From Vigna angularis (taxonomy: Eukaryota; Streptophyta; Magnoliopsida; Fabales; Fabaceae), in contig NC_068978.1 in the NCBI RefSeq assembly GCF_016808095.1, positions 21,072,806 through 21,136,805 of the forward strand: DNA of 64,000 bases, given 5' to 3'. The notes beneath the pieces are model-generated. The model searched no databases. It was not told the origin of the DNA and saw only the letters and a program-made list of their open reading frames with translations. Both the position numbers and the translations under genes were made by a program. Every line of letters starts with the position of its first letter. Position 1 is the first letter of the stretch. Positions 1 through 11,353 of this stretch are shown in pieces.

Positions 1-1190
1 AATGAAATTGTATCTTACTATTGACAAATGAAGAAAGAGAATATAAAGTAATATTTTAATTTTTTTCTGTTTCTGTAGTGAGTTTATTTATTCTTTATTA
101 TGTTTTAATATTTATTAGATGGCCTGTATTGAAATTTAAAATCTTCTTAATTTAATTCTCATTATATACTTCTAAAAAATCAATCTTCCTAATTTAATTC
201 TCTATGTGTGAGGGGACAGGGTATATACATAGTTAAAAATGGATTTGGTTATGGTAAAATAAACTAACTACTTGTACATTAGGATATATTTTATTATAAA
301 ACCCAAGTTAAAAAAATAATATAAAGTAATCTTTAGTCTCAATTTCCAAAGTTACGTGAAATTTTGGGTCCATACACTTTACAAAAAAAAATTAGTAATA
401 TGATACTTCTTTTAATCTAATTATTTTATAACCTTTGACACGTGTACATGAATGTAAAAAACAATAATATCATCACTTAGTCAAATATGTATGATGAACT
501 TGTAAACCCCACCACCATGAAATGGAATCCAACTAAAACATGCCCGGTTGGTTTCGACACTTCAAATCAAATTGTTGGCCATCTCTCATCAAGTTGAATT
601 ATGAAACAAAGATATTTATATAAGGCAACAAAAAATATTTGGTACAATGCATCTGAATTATGTTTCCTTAATATAGATTGAATTTTAAATTATATAAATG
701 AAAAATGTTAGATAAACATTCCGGCAAAAAAAAAGTAGTATGGTTAGAAAGAAAAAAAGTGAAAACAGATGATAAATTAAAAACAATGTGAGGTTTTTGT
801 AACTAAAAAGGGGGAACCTAAGTGTAGACAAAAATAGTCTACCAATTCTATTTGTTTGTTCATACAATCCTTGTTCTATTGGATTATTGTTTTGGACGAA
901 ATTTGGTATTTAATAAAAAAGTAAAAGCACTAATGTATAGGACTGAGAGGAGGTCATCCCTTATGGCAAACATCATCTTAGTTTACGATTAAGATCTACA
1001 TTATAATAATTAAAAGATTAACATAGGATTAGCATATCCTATATAGTTCTAAACTAGGTTTAGCTTACCTGTCATATAGGTCCACTTCAATAAAACTTCA
1101 CCAAAATGGTATAAAAGAATACATGGTCTATAATGTAAAATGGTTGACTCATTTATTATTATATTTATTGTATCTAACATATTGTTAGAT
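1..1190. other. AT-rich intergenic DNA, no gene seen
   Basis: The stretch is strongly AT-rich. The only longer reading frame (685-867, minus) is a low-complexity Phe/Leu-rich translation of AT-rich DNA without family resemblance. I see no RNA gene, no clean repeat boundary and no promoter that can be tied to a gene. Confidence 0.5.
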
Positions 1191-1194
1191 ATCT

Positions 1195-1440
1195 TATATT
1201 ATTATGTTAAATAGATTTTAAGTCTAACTTAATATTACAAAATTGATTTATAAGATGAGGTTTTGATCATACATACTCTAAATTTGTTTTATCTTTAGTC
1301 GATATGAGATTTCCAACACACTTATCTCACACCGAAGTATAGACATCACGTGCACGGGACTAGACATTAATGGATAGTTCGATAGTGGTCCAATAGTGAG
1401 TGAAATAATATATCCAACAAACAAAATATCTTGTTGGGAT
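1195..1440 (+). repeat. LTR-like dispersed repeat; second partial copy at about 2047-2160
   Basis: The block starting near 1213 (ttttaagtctaactta) recurs near 2051 (ttttaagtctaactcaac), followed in both by a stretch of the type acaaaa-tg-ttgtaa-atg-ggttttg. The first copy continues into text about a dark-red-type legume repeat pattern: a run on ...gggactagacattaatgg... and ends near atatccaaca at 1411-1420, which looks like an LTR end (..CCAACA). I recognise this as a common legume LTR-type repeat, but no PBS, coding part or TSD was found, so the assignment is tentative. The two copies flank the NUP98-like fragment. Confidence 0.4.
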
Positions 1441-1716
1441 AAACTTTAACAATGACTATAATACCAACCGTAAGATGTATAAAATAATCTCAAAACAACA
1501 TACGAAGCAAATGAACAACGTGGCCCAAGCTATATCCTTCTAATCACAACATAATGACAATTTATAGGAAAAGCCAAATACATTTCAAAGTAGAATGTAG
1601 GTTCTGAAACTATCAAATGTATTGAACCAACCATTAGTTGTCTTCTTCATGATTTATCTAACTATTTACATCTTCTTCGAGTAGCTTGTAGATGTTGGAA
1701 TGATTAATCCTAATCT

Positions 1717-2042
1717 TGCACTCTCATATGATACAAACTTAGCACCTTGGTCCTTAACCTTTATCTTCATTTTCTTGCATTTCTAAATCTTTGGTCCTTT
1801 TATGTACTGATGTCCAGTTTTTTTTTGTCAAAGCATTTGATGTTGAGTAGTGTGACCTTAACAAGCTTATTCAAACCTTGTCCAATAAGAGGTTTCTTTG
1901 AATCATCCATGATTACAATCACCTTCCTACTTTTAATTGAAATCAGGGAATCCAAATCAAGCCCTCGTATATCCGTTTCACCCAAGAATCATATGTTGTC
2001 ATAGCCTTGCCTTTTAACCATGAAATCTTTCGCATGATTGTA
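1717..2042 (-). pseudogene. NUP98-like nucleoporin fragment (autoproteolytic-domain region)
   Basis: Translated on the minus strand, 1985-1800 reads [13 protein letters not shown], then a [15 protein letters not shown] segment, then GQGLNK and [11 protein letters not shown]. This is the signature of the C-terminal autopeptidase domain of plant NUP98A/B nucleoporins. The similarity continues upstream (KDFMVKRQGYDNI followed by an in-frame TAG just before FLGETD) and, after a stop at about 1800, downstream to KDQGAKFVSYES near 1722-1760. NUP98 is a phenylalanine-glycine nucleoporin that cleaves itself at the end of this domain. Here only this domain is left, and stop codons interrupt it on both sides. 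There is no intron between the matched parts, so a retrocopy or a captured exon is possible. It sits between two copies of an LTR-like repeat. Identification is from memory of the family and is fairly secure because several blocks align in order. Confidence 0.72.
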
Positions 2043-2699
2043 GAAGTGGATTTTAAGTCTAACTCAACCCTACAAAACTGGCTTGTAAAGTGATGTTTTC
2101 ACCAATTAAGACAAAATCGTCTATAAGACTTATATGTCTAAATGCTCTCATATTTTAAAGTTTAATCAAATAATATTAAACGAGAAAATAATCTAAATAT
2201 TAAACGAGAAAATAATCTAAAAATGCTTAACCTAAAGAATAGGATAGGCAAACACATAGGTGCTAAGAACATGATCCCCAATCATCCATCAACATAGGAA
2301 AGTCTCAAGAAAACACTTAGGAAAACAACTAGGTTAAAGCTTTCAGATGCAACATTAAATGACTTACAAGTCAAAGCGTCTAAGAGAGTTATGTTAAACG
2401 CATAAGCTACTGTACCGAATGGTAATCAATTGAACTCTCAAGAAGCAAAAAGGTGTTGAGACAATGACCTCAAAGTGTGTATCTGACATTGAACACTAAT
2501 GGTGGTACAATGTGTGTCCACTGGTTCGTAAATCCAACACCGATGGTGGCATAGAGCTCGTTTTGATCGTAAATCCAACACAATGTATGTCTAATGGTGG
2601 AAGAGTGTGTTCTAATAGCACGGGCACGGGGCTGTTGCACAGATGCAAAAAGAGGAAAAGAAGAAAAACAATAAAATTTAATTTAAATCTAAGGATAAA

Positions 2700-2882
2700 A
2701 ATATAATTTCAATTTTTTAATGGATAGCGGGTACCTGCGGATACAAATAATGTAATACTTGAACCTGACCCGTTAAGAAGCGGGTATTAAATTACTTGCT
2801 ACCCGCGAGTACTTATTACCTGCATGTACTAACTATCCGCAACGAGTTTTATCCGCGAGTTCAAATTCTTTGTCAGCTCTAG
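2700..2882. repeat. Remnant of an hAT-like element end
   Basis: The block contains repeated Pro-codon-like CCCGCG/CGGGTA motifs (gcgggtacctgcgg, acccgcgagt, atccgcgag) and ends in ttgtcagctctag at 2870-2882. Read from the other strand, that end is CTAGAGCTGACAAA, close to the CTAGGG-TGRCAAA ends of plant hAT elements, whose subterminal parts carry such CCCGCGGGTA motifs. Only one end is recognisable. The CACTA element starts directly next to it. Confidence 0.4.
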
Positions 2883-3373
2883 ACACTACAAGAAATATGA
2901 TTATTACATACGGATTATTATATACGGATTATAATCCGTATATAATATACATATTATATACGGATATTACATACGGATTTTGAAAAAAAATTATATACAG
3001 ATATTATATACGGATTTTTACATACGACAAATCTGTATATAAAAGTCGTATATAATATTATTTTTTTAAATCAAAATTTAAAATAAATACAATAGATCAC
3101 GCTTTAGGAAAAAAATCGTTGTGTATGAACACAATAGATAGCGCTCTTTGTGGCTCGAAGCTTAGTTCTCGTTCCTCTTCGTTTTTTCTGATTTTCGTTC
3201 TTATTTTTCCTTTGTGCGTGAAGCAATCCCTTCGTTCTCATTTTCCCTCAAAGTTTCTCATTTCCATTTTATTCTCATTTTCCCTTCTTATTCTCGTGAT
3301 TCCATTTACGTATCACGTCCACTAGTTTTCACACCTTGCCACCATTAGTGGTTAAAAAACCCAATCTCAATCC

Positions 3374-3706
3374 CTAACCCCTCTTTTCTGCTACCCTTCC
3401 CACCTCTCCTCTATCAAAATCGTCGCCGTCTTAGGCTCCATCGTCGCTTTCGGCGGCGAAGACGACACTATCCACCTCTACGACCTCTCTGTTGCCTCCT
3501 CCCTCGGTTCCCTCCACCAACACTCTACCTTTGTCACCGTCCTCTCCTTCTACGCCCTTCCCAATCTCCACTTCCCCCGCAACCTCATCTCTGCCGACGA
3601 CGCTGGCTCCCTTACGATTTTTGACGCAAACGGCTTCGTCCATCTTACCACGCTCTCCGTCCACTGCAACGCTGGTATCAACGACCTCGCCCTGCACCTA
3701 TCCGGT
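3374..3706 (+). pseudogene. Captured fragment of a MAK11/PAK1IP1-like WD40 gene
   Basis: Frame +, 111 codons without a stop. The translation begins LTPLFCYPSHLSSIK and contains GGEDDTIHLYDLS, FVTVLSFYALPNL, FPRNLISADDAGSL and INDLALHLSG. These are the first WD40 blades of plant p21-activated-kinase-interacting protein 1-like proteins (yeast Mak11), nucleolar factors of 60S ribosome maturation. The GC-rich codon usage stands out from the surrounding CACTA DNA. There is no start codon in the expected place: the text upstream (aatctcaatccctaa) matches the beginning of the family but is out of frame. The fragment ends abruptly and passes straight into the PCH2-like piece, so it is a captured exon piece and not a functional gene. 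Confidence 0.78.
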
Positions 3707-4600
3707 GAGCGCGACCGATAAAATTGAAGATGTTTGTTCAAGCTTTGAAGGTAACCCCTTTCCCTTCTTTCCCAAATTAGAAATTAAAGTTTCTGTTTTG
3801 GTTTTATTCCAAATTGTGATTATTTCTGTTCTTGATTTAGCATGATGCTTGAATAGAGGAGTTTGAGCTATATCGATGGACCCATTCCGGTGCCTCTTGA
3901 TGAGGTGTTTTTCATAGATAACGTGCAAAGAATTTTTTTTTGCGGTTATGTCACTAGTATGCAATTTTGTTGTTTTGTTTCAGGGTTTAGGAACAGTTCG
4001 AAATGATGGACCTTTATTGATTTTATTTCTCTTTTACTTTTTTTTTAATTTGAAATTGCATAAAAGGACTTCTGGTCCCATCTTGACATTGAGTATTTTA
4101 ACAATTAGCATAATAAAGTAGTAAATTAGGTTGAATAATTCACTAAATGGAGAGAGAGGGATGATACTTCATTCTGTGGTGACTGTTCTGATTCTGTAAA
4201 ATGTAACTCTTTTGTAGATGAAGGAGGCACAATGATAATGTTCTTTTGTTTTGGCAAGTCAAGCCTATTGTACATGTTTTTCAGGTGATACTCCTGACTT
4301 AATTTTGTTGCATATGTGCTGGTCTGAATCTCATTTCCTTGGTTGTCATATCCTTATGAGTATGAAGAGGGATAGATTTAGCTCCTCTAAAGTAAGGAGG
4401 GTTCACTTTGAAAGATAAAGCACAATTATATTATTGTTTTGGAAGTGACTTTTGAAGTCAATTTCTCTTTGTCAGCTTAGCGAGGAAGGTTCATGTGAGG
4501 ATATAAGCTTTGATGGCCAGTCTTCCAGCTTCAATGAATGGATTCTTCCTACAAAAGAATTTGATGGCATGTGGGAAAGGTTATTACTAAAGTAGTCTTT
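3702..4600 (+). pseudogene. Captured genomic fragment of a PCH2/TRIP13-like AAA+ gene, with introns
   Basis: Four exon-like blocks follow the order of the N-terminal region of plant PCH2 (TRIP13): 3707-3750 (ATDKIEDVCSSFE, then GTAACC donor); 3841-3950 (MLE, in-frame TAG, then RSLSYIDGPIPVPLDEVFF and IDNVQRI); 4239-4283 (VLLFWQVKPIVHVFQ, then GT); 4476-4595 ([34 protein letters not shown]). Intron-like spacers between them carry GT and AG ends. PCH2 is the AAA+ ATPase that remodels HORMA-domain proteins in meiosis. The copy stops before the Walker A region, has a stop codon at a normally charged position, and so cannot make an ATPase. Retained introns show that it was taken up as DNA and not as a reverse-transcribed mRNA. 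Confidence 0.78.
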
Positions 4601-7000
4601 AAAAACTATAAATTTATAATAAACTTATTGTACATTGTAAATAAATATAGGCTTTAGGAGCTGATGAGATATTTTTAAATAATACAATACAAATATATAC
4701 ACTTCTATAAGGTTTCAATCATATCCTTCAGACTTTAGTCTGTTACTTCTTTGGATATGCAATGGGTTTCCATTTTCTATTTATTAGGCAAGAAGTTCAT
4801 AGTCAGTTGTTTCCATTTAAACTAGTTAGTTTCACTATTAAATTTGTGCTATAAACATTAACTTGAGTAAGTACTAGGTCCATACCATTTAACCAATGAT
4901 TTGGTGAAGCAAAAGCTTGATTGCACCTTCAGAAAACTCCCAAAAACATTGCAAGTCTTTAAGTGTGATTGTAGTATCTTTCTCAAGTCTTATTTGCTGA
5001 TTCTAAGTCCATTTCAGTGTCCAAAATTCATTTCACTCTGTAAATCTAATTTTGGGGGTATAATGGTGTAATTTGCTTCATAAATTGGCTATAACAAGGG
5101 TGATTTTCGAATTTTGTTTGTTTTTATGGTATTGAAAAGCTTGAAGAAGCTTAAATTGGTGTTCTAAAGTTGATAACACTGTTCAACACTCTTCCATGCT
5201 GCTGCATGCTCTTCTTCTCCAGCCGAGCTACTCCTTTAAAGAAAGAAACACTCAATTGCTAGAGAACTCCCACTGTCCATGTGCTTCCACTCCTTGCAGC
5301 GTTTTCTTCTAGCACATCACCATGACAACACCTTCTTTTGTTTGCTAGATGTGTACCGTGACAGCACCCCCAAGAGTTGGTTCCAGCCGTGAGTTGTGTG
5401 AGATGTTTGGGGCCCTTCACTTTTCTTGTTTCAGACGTGAGAGAGAGAGAGCATTGTATTTTTGATTGGTCAAAGTCATGTCATACCACTAATGAAAAAG
5501 AAAACAAAGTGTTGTCCACTAACCATCATGTGCACACTTAATTTGTTGTCATGGCCGTATGGATTGTTCCAAGTCAAATTGTGCTTCTTAAAATTGAATG
5601 GAAATACTTTGTTCCCCACTTTCATTTGGGTAGCCATGTGAATTTGGAATTTTTGTGAAGCATGTGTTGTGTAATGCCGTAAGGTGTGAATATTCCAGCA
5701 AAAATTTTCCAATCTCCAAGACCGTGTGTGTCACATCAATTCTTGCTTCCAATAGTGATGTGACACTTCTTACAAGACAAATAAAATTGCTCCTTTATTC
5801 TTTGTAGTTGGCAGCTTTCACGTGCAGCCCATTATGTTGCTCAACTCACATGTTTTTAAGCCAAGTGCTTAATTTAAGATTTTAAGAATGGAATGACTTG
5901 GACTCCAACGTGTGCTGCCATGTGAATTTTCAACACATCATTGTGAACCACATACATTCATTTTGTTCATGTTTCAGTTAACACTTTTGTTCATGAAAAT
6001 TGTAGCTCTACTAACTCATGTTAATTGTTCATAAAAGTAAGGGTGATTACTCTGTACTTTTGAAATTTGTTTGCTTCTTTATTAGGCCCATCACCTTAAT
6101 TTGATGTGAAAAGTAGTTATTGTCCATTGGCATGCTATATCAACTTGAGTGTTTTTTATTTAGCTTTGTATTGTTGGTTTGCAGGATCTTGTGGAACTGT
6201 GTATATCATGCTTTGTAGTATGGATTGGTATGTTCTTTCCTCTTCATGTAATATCTGTTTTAAATTTCATCTTCCTTAACATGTTTAATTTTTTTGTATA
6301 CATTACACTATTGGTTATGTTGCAATTCAAATTACTATCATTTAAAGTCCTTTTTTAAAGTGTTCAATTGATTCTTTGGCTTGATTCTTCACAGCATTAG
6401 CAACCTCTATGGCTGATTGCTTTGATGGCTCATTTAGATGGACCAAAAATGTTATATTGTCATGCAACGTTGTATTTGCATTTTATTAGAACTAACTATA
6501 ATTATGCCTTTTCTTATCCCTTTGTTTTCAGATTGCCATCAAACTTGAAAAAGGTCTTCCACCTAATAATTATATGTGCAACATTTGCAGAGCTATCAAC
6601 AATTGCTTTGGAGTTTCTTTCTAAGTCAGGACTTGATTTTGTTTTAGGTGTAAATTATAGTTTAAGTTAATATTCAACTCTATGTTATACAAGGACCTGT
6701 TTGTTTTAGATTTAAATTATTGTAAAAGTAAAATTTGAGTGTTATGAGATATTAATATTAAGTTGTTGTATTTATTTCTTTGAACTCTCTTTATAGAGTA
6801 TTCAAATAAAATTTTCATGTTTTAATTATTTGATTTTCAACACAATTATATATTATAAATTCTTAACATTTATAATCTGGTAGTAATTATTTAAAATTTT
6901 AAGAGAAGTTTTAATTTGTAAAAATTTTAATATTAATTATATAACTATTAGAAAAAACCAATCTAATTAAATATGTTATAAACAATAGATACAAATGTAC
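4601..7000 (+). other. Unassigned interior of the CACTA element
   Basis: Mostly AT-rich, intron-like DNA. One exon-like block at 6531-6629 follows an AG and reads QIAIKLEKGLPPNNYMCNIC before a stop; I could not name its family. A GC-richer patch at 5190-5420 has no convincing reading frame. Both may be further captured host DNA. The subterminal TACGGAT array begins near 7000. Confidence 0.4.
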
Positions 7001-7278
7001 ATACTGTATGTAATTATATACGGATTTATCCGTATATAAATTACATACGGATTTATCTGTATATAATATCCGTATGTAAATTACATACGGATAAATCCGT
7101 ATGTAATATTTGTATGTATTTTATATACGGATTTTTCCGTATGTAACTTAGCTACGCCTTTTTTATATACGGATTTTTATCCGTATATAATTCGTATGTA
7201 AAATCATTTTATATACGGATTTTTGATGTTATATACGGATTTTGACGGTATGTAATAGTGATTTTTCTTGTAGTGAGA

Positions 7279-7599
7279 TACACCATTGAACAAAATTGTA
7301 GAAAGAAAATTACCTTGAAAATTTTTAAAAAATTTATACAATATCGAATTAGTTAAACAATTAAAAGATAATGAAATTTTTTTGAAAAAAAGAAAAAATT
7401 CTTCAAATAAAAAATAGAAATCAAATAAAATATAAAAGATAATAAATAATACAATATTTAAATATAATTAAAAAATGTTCTGATTTGATAAAGAAAAATA
7501 TTGTGAATGAATTTGTAAATATGTAACAAACCATACAATTAAATAAAAAAGAAAAAAAATATAATGAAAGAGAAAAAATTTACAAAACTAAATATTAAA

Positions 7600-7635
<36 letters not shown>

Positions 7636-8663
7636 CTCTAGAATTATTATTTATTAAATAGAAGTAGTATTTATAATTTTAATTTTTTTAAATAATAAAA
7701 ACACAAATGGCCCCTTTTATTTATTTTTAAATTTAAACAGACATATGGCCTTATTTTTGGAGTGGTGTGATATAAATGCAATGTGGCACTTGAAAATATG
7801 CTGAAATAGATGAAACAGTAGTGTTTGTATGTGTTTGATGTGTGATGTTTACGGTATTGGATCGTGACCGTACTACTGAGCATTCAATGGTCCCATTTTG
7901 GAATAGTATTAGATTTAATGGAAAACCAAAAAAAAAAATTATCTCCTGGAATCGAACATGTGGTGTGCAGTGTGGAGTCATTTTGGCATGTTTTGGATTT
8001 ATGAGGATAATGAAAACGACACACAATAATCCACTTTTTTTTGTTTGCTTTACACCAACCCCGTCCTAAGTGATAACGGGGTCTGTCGGACTGTGATTAT
8101 TTGGTATTCACGTTTATTTTACCAAAAAAAACTCCTAAAGTATTTGTTTAATAAAATAATTTATCGATTATTTTATGCCAATAAATATTTATTAATATAT
8201 TTTATTTTAAATTTTACATAATATTATCTGTAAAATATTTTTGAAAATATAAACTTAAATAAAAAACTCTATCTTAAAATATAATTGGAGTAAGACTATA
8301 TGACAACAGTTAGTATAAAAAAAGTAAATTTTATAGAAAAATTCATATGGATTTTATGTAATGTGTAGGTTTATGTAAAATTCATATAAATTATTTACCT
8401 GATTTATATATGTATTGTTAATTTTACCTAAGTCTGAGAAAAAAGTCCATAATAGACCGAAGAAGTTCGATATTCATTATATTTATTCCATCTTTTCAAA
8501 ATAAGAATATTCTGTTTTAAAAAATATAAACCTACAATTTGAATAATCCATCGAAGTAATCCGTGATCCAAACGATCGTATTTGACTAGTTCAATATATT
8601 AAATAATCACATATAAATTTTCAAATATTTAATTTAAATTATATTGGATTAGTAAAGTTATAT
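7279..8663. other. AT-rich intergenic DNA with a (TA)n tract
   Basis: There is no gene in this stretch. A (TA)n microsatellite lies at about 7604-7634. Overlapping short frames at 7751-8069 on both strands have no family resemblance. Confidence 0.5.
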
Positions 8664-8936
8664 TTGAATCTTGGTTTTGCGTTTATGTAGATTTTTCCAG
8701 TTAGATCACTGTATTATTGGTGAAAAATGAAAAATTGACTAAATTAGGTTCTTATCGTTAAATTCAATTAACGGAGTTAAGTTTTTTATGACTTGGGACG
8801 TTGACGTGGACAATTTTTTAAACGTGACATTCACACAGCTTTAGACATGGAATTTGACAATATTTAACATTTTAAAAATAGGATTTGTTGGTGGATTTTT
8901 AAACGTGGCATATGTAGATGATGTAAACATGAGGAT

Positions 8937-9467
8937 TTAGGGATTTAGGGTTCGTTGTTCTTGAAGATTGGAAAGCACGTGAATGTTCGAAATACGCAAG
9001 TGGAAAAGTTGAAGATGCAACAATGTCTGTGGGGCATTCATGTTCATCTTCCACTTGCAGTGAGTGTCGAAAGCAATTCCATTGTATGAGCTCTCGTGGA
9101 GATGGAGGCTGGAATAGGAAGGACACATCACTGATTTGCCATTGTAAAGAGAAGTTTGTGTTGAGGACTGTGAAAACCATTATAGGGTTTCCCTAAGTAT
9201 AAAGTTGGAAGTCAAAATGTTGGATGCAACTTCTTCAGCTGGTGCAGTAATTGGGGATTTGACGAAAATGTTAGCTGTGAGGTGTTGGAAGCAAATGATG
9301 AGAGGTTGTTGAAGAATTTTAAAAATGAAAATGATAAGAATATGATAATTACTGTGCAGAAAGTTGTGATGAGTCTTGAAAGATGGACGAAATTGTTGGT
9401 AGGGGTTGTTACTGTTATATGTGTAATGAACATCATTATAGTTACAATGTTCATGGGAAGGGCATGA
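8937..9467 (+). pseudogene. Decayed second MULE frame: zf-GRF plus C-terminal membrane segment
   Basis: Plus-strand translation near 9030-9180 gives a Ser/Cys-rich start and ICHCKEKFVLRTVKT, which is the first half of a GRF-type zinc finger (CxC...LRT). After a frame break, 9282-9467 encodes NDERLLKNFKNEN, a short basic/coiled part (VQKVVMSLERWTKLL) and a hydrophobic stretch VGVVTVICVMNIIIVTMF before the stop. Small GRF-finger proteins ending in a membrane helix are common in legume genomes and are repeatedly found beside transposase remnants. The frame runs towards the MURA frame on the other strand (convergent). It is broken by stops, so no product is expected. What this protein does for an intact element is unknown to me. 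Confidence 0.55.
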
Positions 9468-10077
9468 TGTGTTGTTGTAGGTGGAATGTAGGCCAGTTTA
9501 ATGTATTTTTGTTTAATGTAATGAAGATGTGTTGCAATGTATTAGTTGCAGATGTTTAATGAAATGAAGATTTTCAAAGAATGAGTTCAATTGGTAAGTC
9601 TGTTTTGGTATATTGTGGTTATGTTTATTGAAGAAGAAGTAAAGCCAATTTGTAGTGAACCAATTACTAAGAATAATAGATATAATCTGCCATTCATAAT
9701 TGACCAACGTTATAGATAAAATTTGCATAAAATTTGTCATTCATATCCCATAATAACAACAATAAGTTATTTCCCATTGTTGTCAATATTCATTATACTT
9801 AAAAAAACATAAATCTGTGATGGACATAAGTAGTATAACATCAATTAATGGCACCTCATGGACATAATAACATATGGTATATTAATACCAAAGTTTAGTC
9901 ATCCATTGTTGATACAAATACCAATATATAGAATATTGAAAGATAAAATATTGTTTATAAAGTACTGTTATAATGTATTACATTTGCTTTGATCTATTGC
10001 ATTTGCTTTCATAAAACATAAAACATTGTTCAACTCTGATGTGGTTCACCCTAAGACAATGAAATGGGTTCTTCTCC

Positions 10078-11319
10078 CTATGGCTGCACAACAGGTTCTT
10101 CATTTCTCTTGGGACAATGTGTTCTATTGTGACCCACTTCCCTACACATGCTACATCTCTTCACCAATCCACCTTTTGTCATTCTGGTGGTATTTTTCTT
10201 CAACTCGCACTGCTCTAGCCTCCTTTTCTTCTTAGGTCGACCATGCAACTTTCTTTTTGATGGAGACATGACATCTGAATATTGAGTTATCTCCTAGAGG
10301 TTGTTTCCATTAATAGGATAGATAATAGAGGAGTAAATTTCTTCATACGTTGAGTATTTTTTGACAAATTGATGACTGAAATGACCTTACCCTTGACCTA
10401 TTAGTGGCCCATCTCTTTATCATATAAAGTCTAATTTCCTCCAATTGTAATTATTGGTTTTGTCCTCGTATGAACCAAAACACTATTAAAGGCTTCTGAC
10501 ATGTTATTAACCAAGGTATCACATTGAGTTGTGGTTGTGAACCTTGATATTGACCAATACCTTTAATGAAGATGTAAGACATACAATCAATATCTTAATT
10601 TATGAGAAACTAAAAGAAAACTAAAGTGAACCACTGCAAACCTTGGATATTTTTAGATATTTCTATGTTCCATTTCCTACTAAATTTATCTTTAATATCA
10701 ACTCCCTTAACATTAGGATTCTCTCTGACTGAATTTTCCAATTATTTACTTAGCCATTTTGCATTCAATAGGCGCAACTTGTGCTCCCCACTACATGTGT
10801 GGCTGTCCACCATAGTTCTCAATTGCCATGTATTTACTACATCCATGAAACCAAAATATGTCATCCAAGAACATTGTCCTTTTGCTCCTACGCATTTAAC
10901 CCTTATTCTTTTCTTAACAATTTTAAGAAATTTGATATTTTTTCCATTCTCTAGTACATAGGTTTTGATGGCATCCAAGATGTCTTCTTTGTGCCCAAAA
11001 TATGTTCCCACTTCCAGTTGAAATCAACCATATTTTCGGCATAGTAAATGTAACAAAATTCCCATAACTCTCTTCATCATCACTTTCTTCATCACTGATG
11101 TCAGGAGAAGTTAAGTCCTCGGATTCCCATTCATCATTGAAAAAACTAGTATCACTAATGTCATCTTGCTCCAAGACTTTGAAATAGCACGTCAATCTGA
11201 ACTCTCCGTTCCAACTAAAACAAATTCAACTTCAACCTCCATATTACCAGAACTTTCACTTTGTCTAAAGTCACACTGCACATTTATGTTTACTAACCCA
11301 TCCATACTATTCACTTCAC

Positions 11320-11353
<34 letters not shown>

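Larger units (their letters stand above)
2884..7275. mobile_element. Complete non-autonomous CACTA (En/Spm-type) element, 4392 bp, with captured genes
   Basis: The left end is CACTACAAGAAA (2884) and the right end is its inverted copy TTTCTTGTAGTG (ending 7275). The element is flanked by a 3-bp direct repeat AGA (2881-2883 and 7276-7278), the target-site length expected for CACTA elements. Subterminal zones (2895-3060 and 7000-7250) are filled with many direct and inverted copies of TACGGAT-type motifs, the usual transposase-binding arrays of this superfamily. No TNPD/TNPA transposase frame is visible, so it would need a helper element. The interior holds fragments of at least two host genes (3374-3706 and 3702-4600), as known for soybean Tgm-type elements. 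Good conservation of both termini and the intact TSD suggest that the insertion is not very old. Confidence 0.93.

Noticed and set aside
1747..2004. Plus-strand 85-codon frame
   Set aside because: It is antisense to the NUP98-like fragment, which has several ordered family matches on the minus strand.
7000..7250. Regularly spaced TACGGAT repeats as a CRISPR-like array
   Set aside because: Spacing and orientation vary, the repeats exist at both ends of a TIR-bounded element, and the genome is a plant's; they are CACTA subterminal repeats.
8925..8955. Telomere-like tttaggg units (ggatttagggatttagggttcg)
   Set aside because: Only two to three units, inside a MULE terminal repeat region; too few for an interstitial telomere array.
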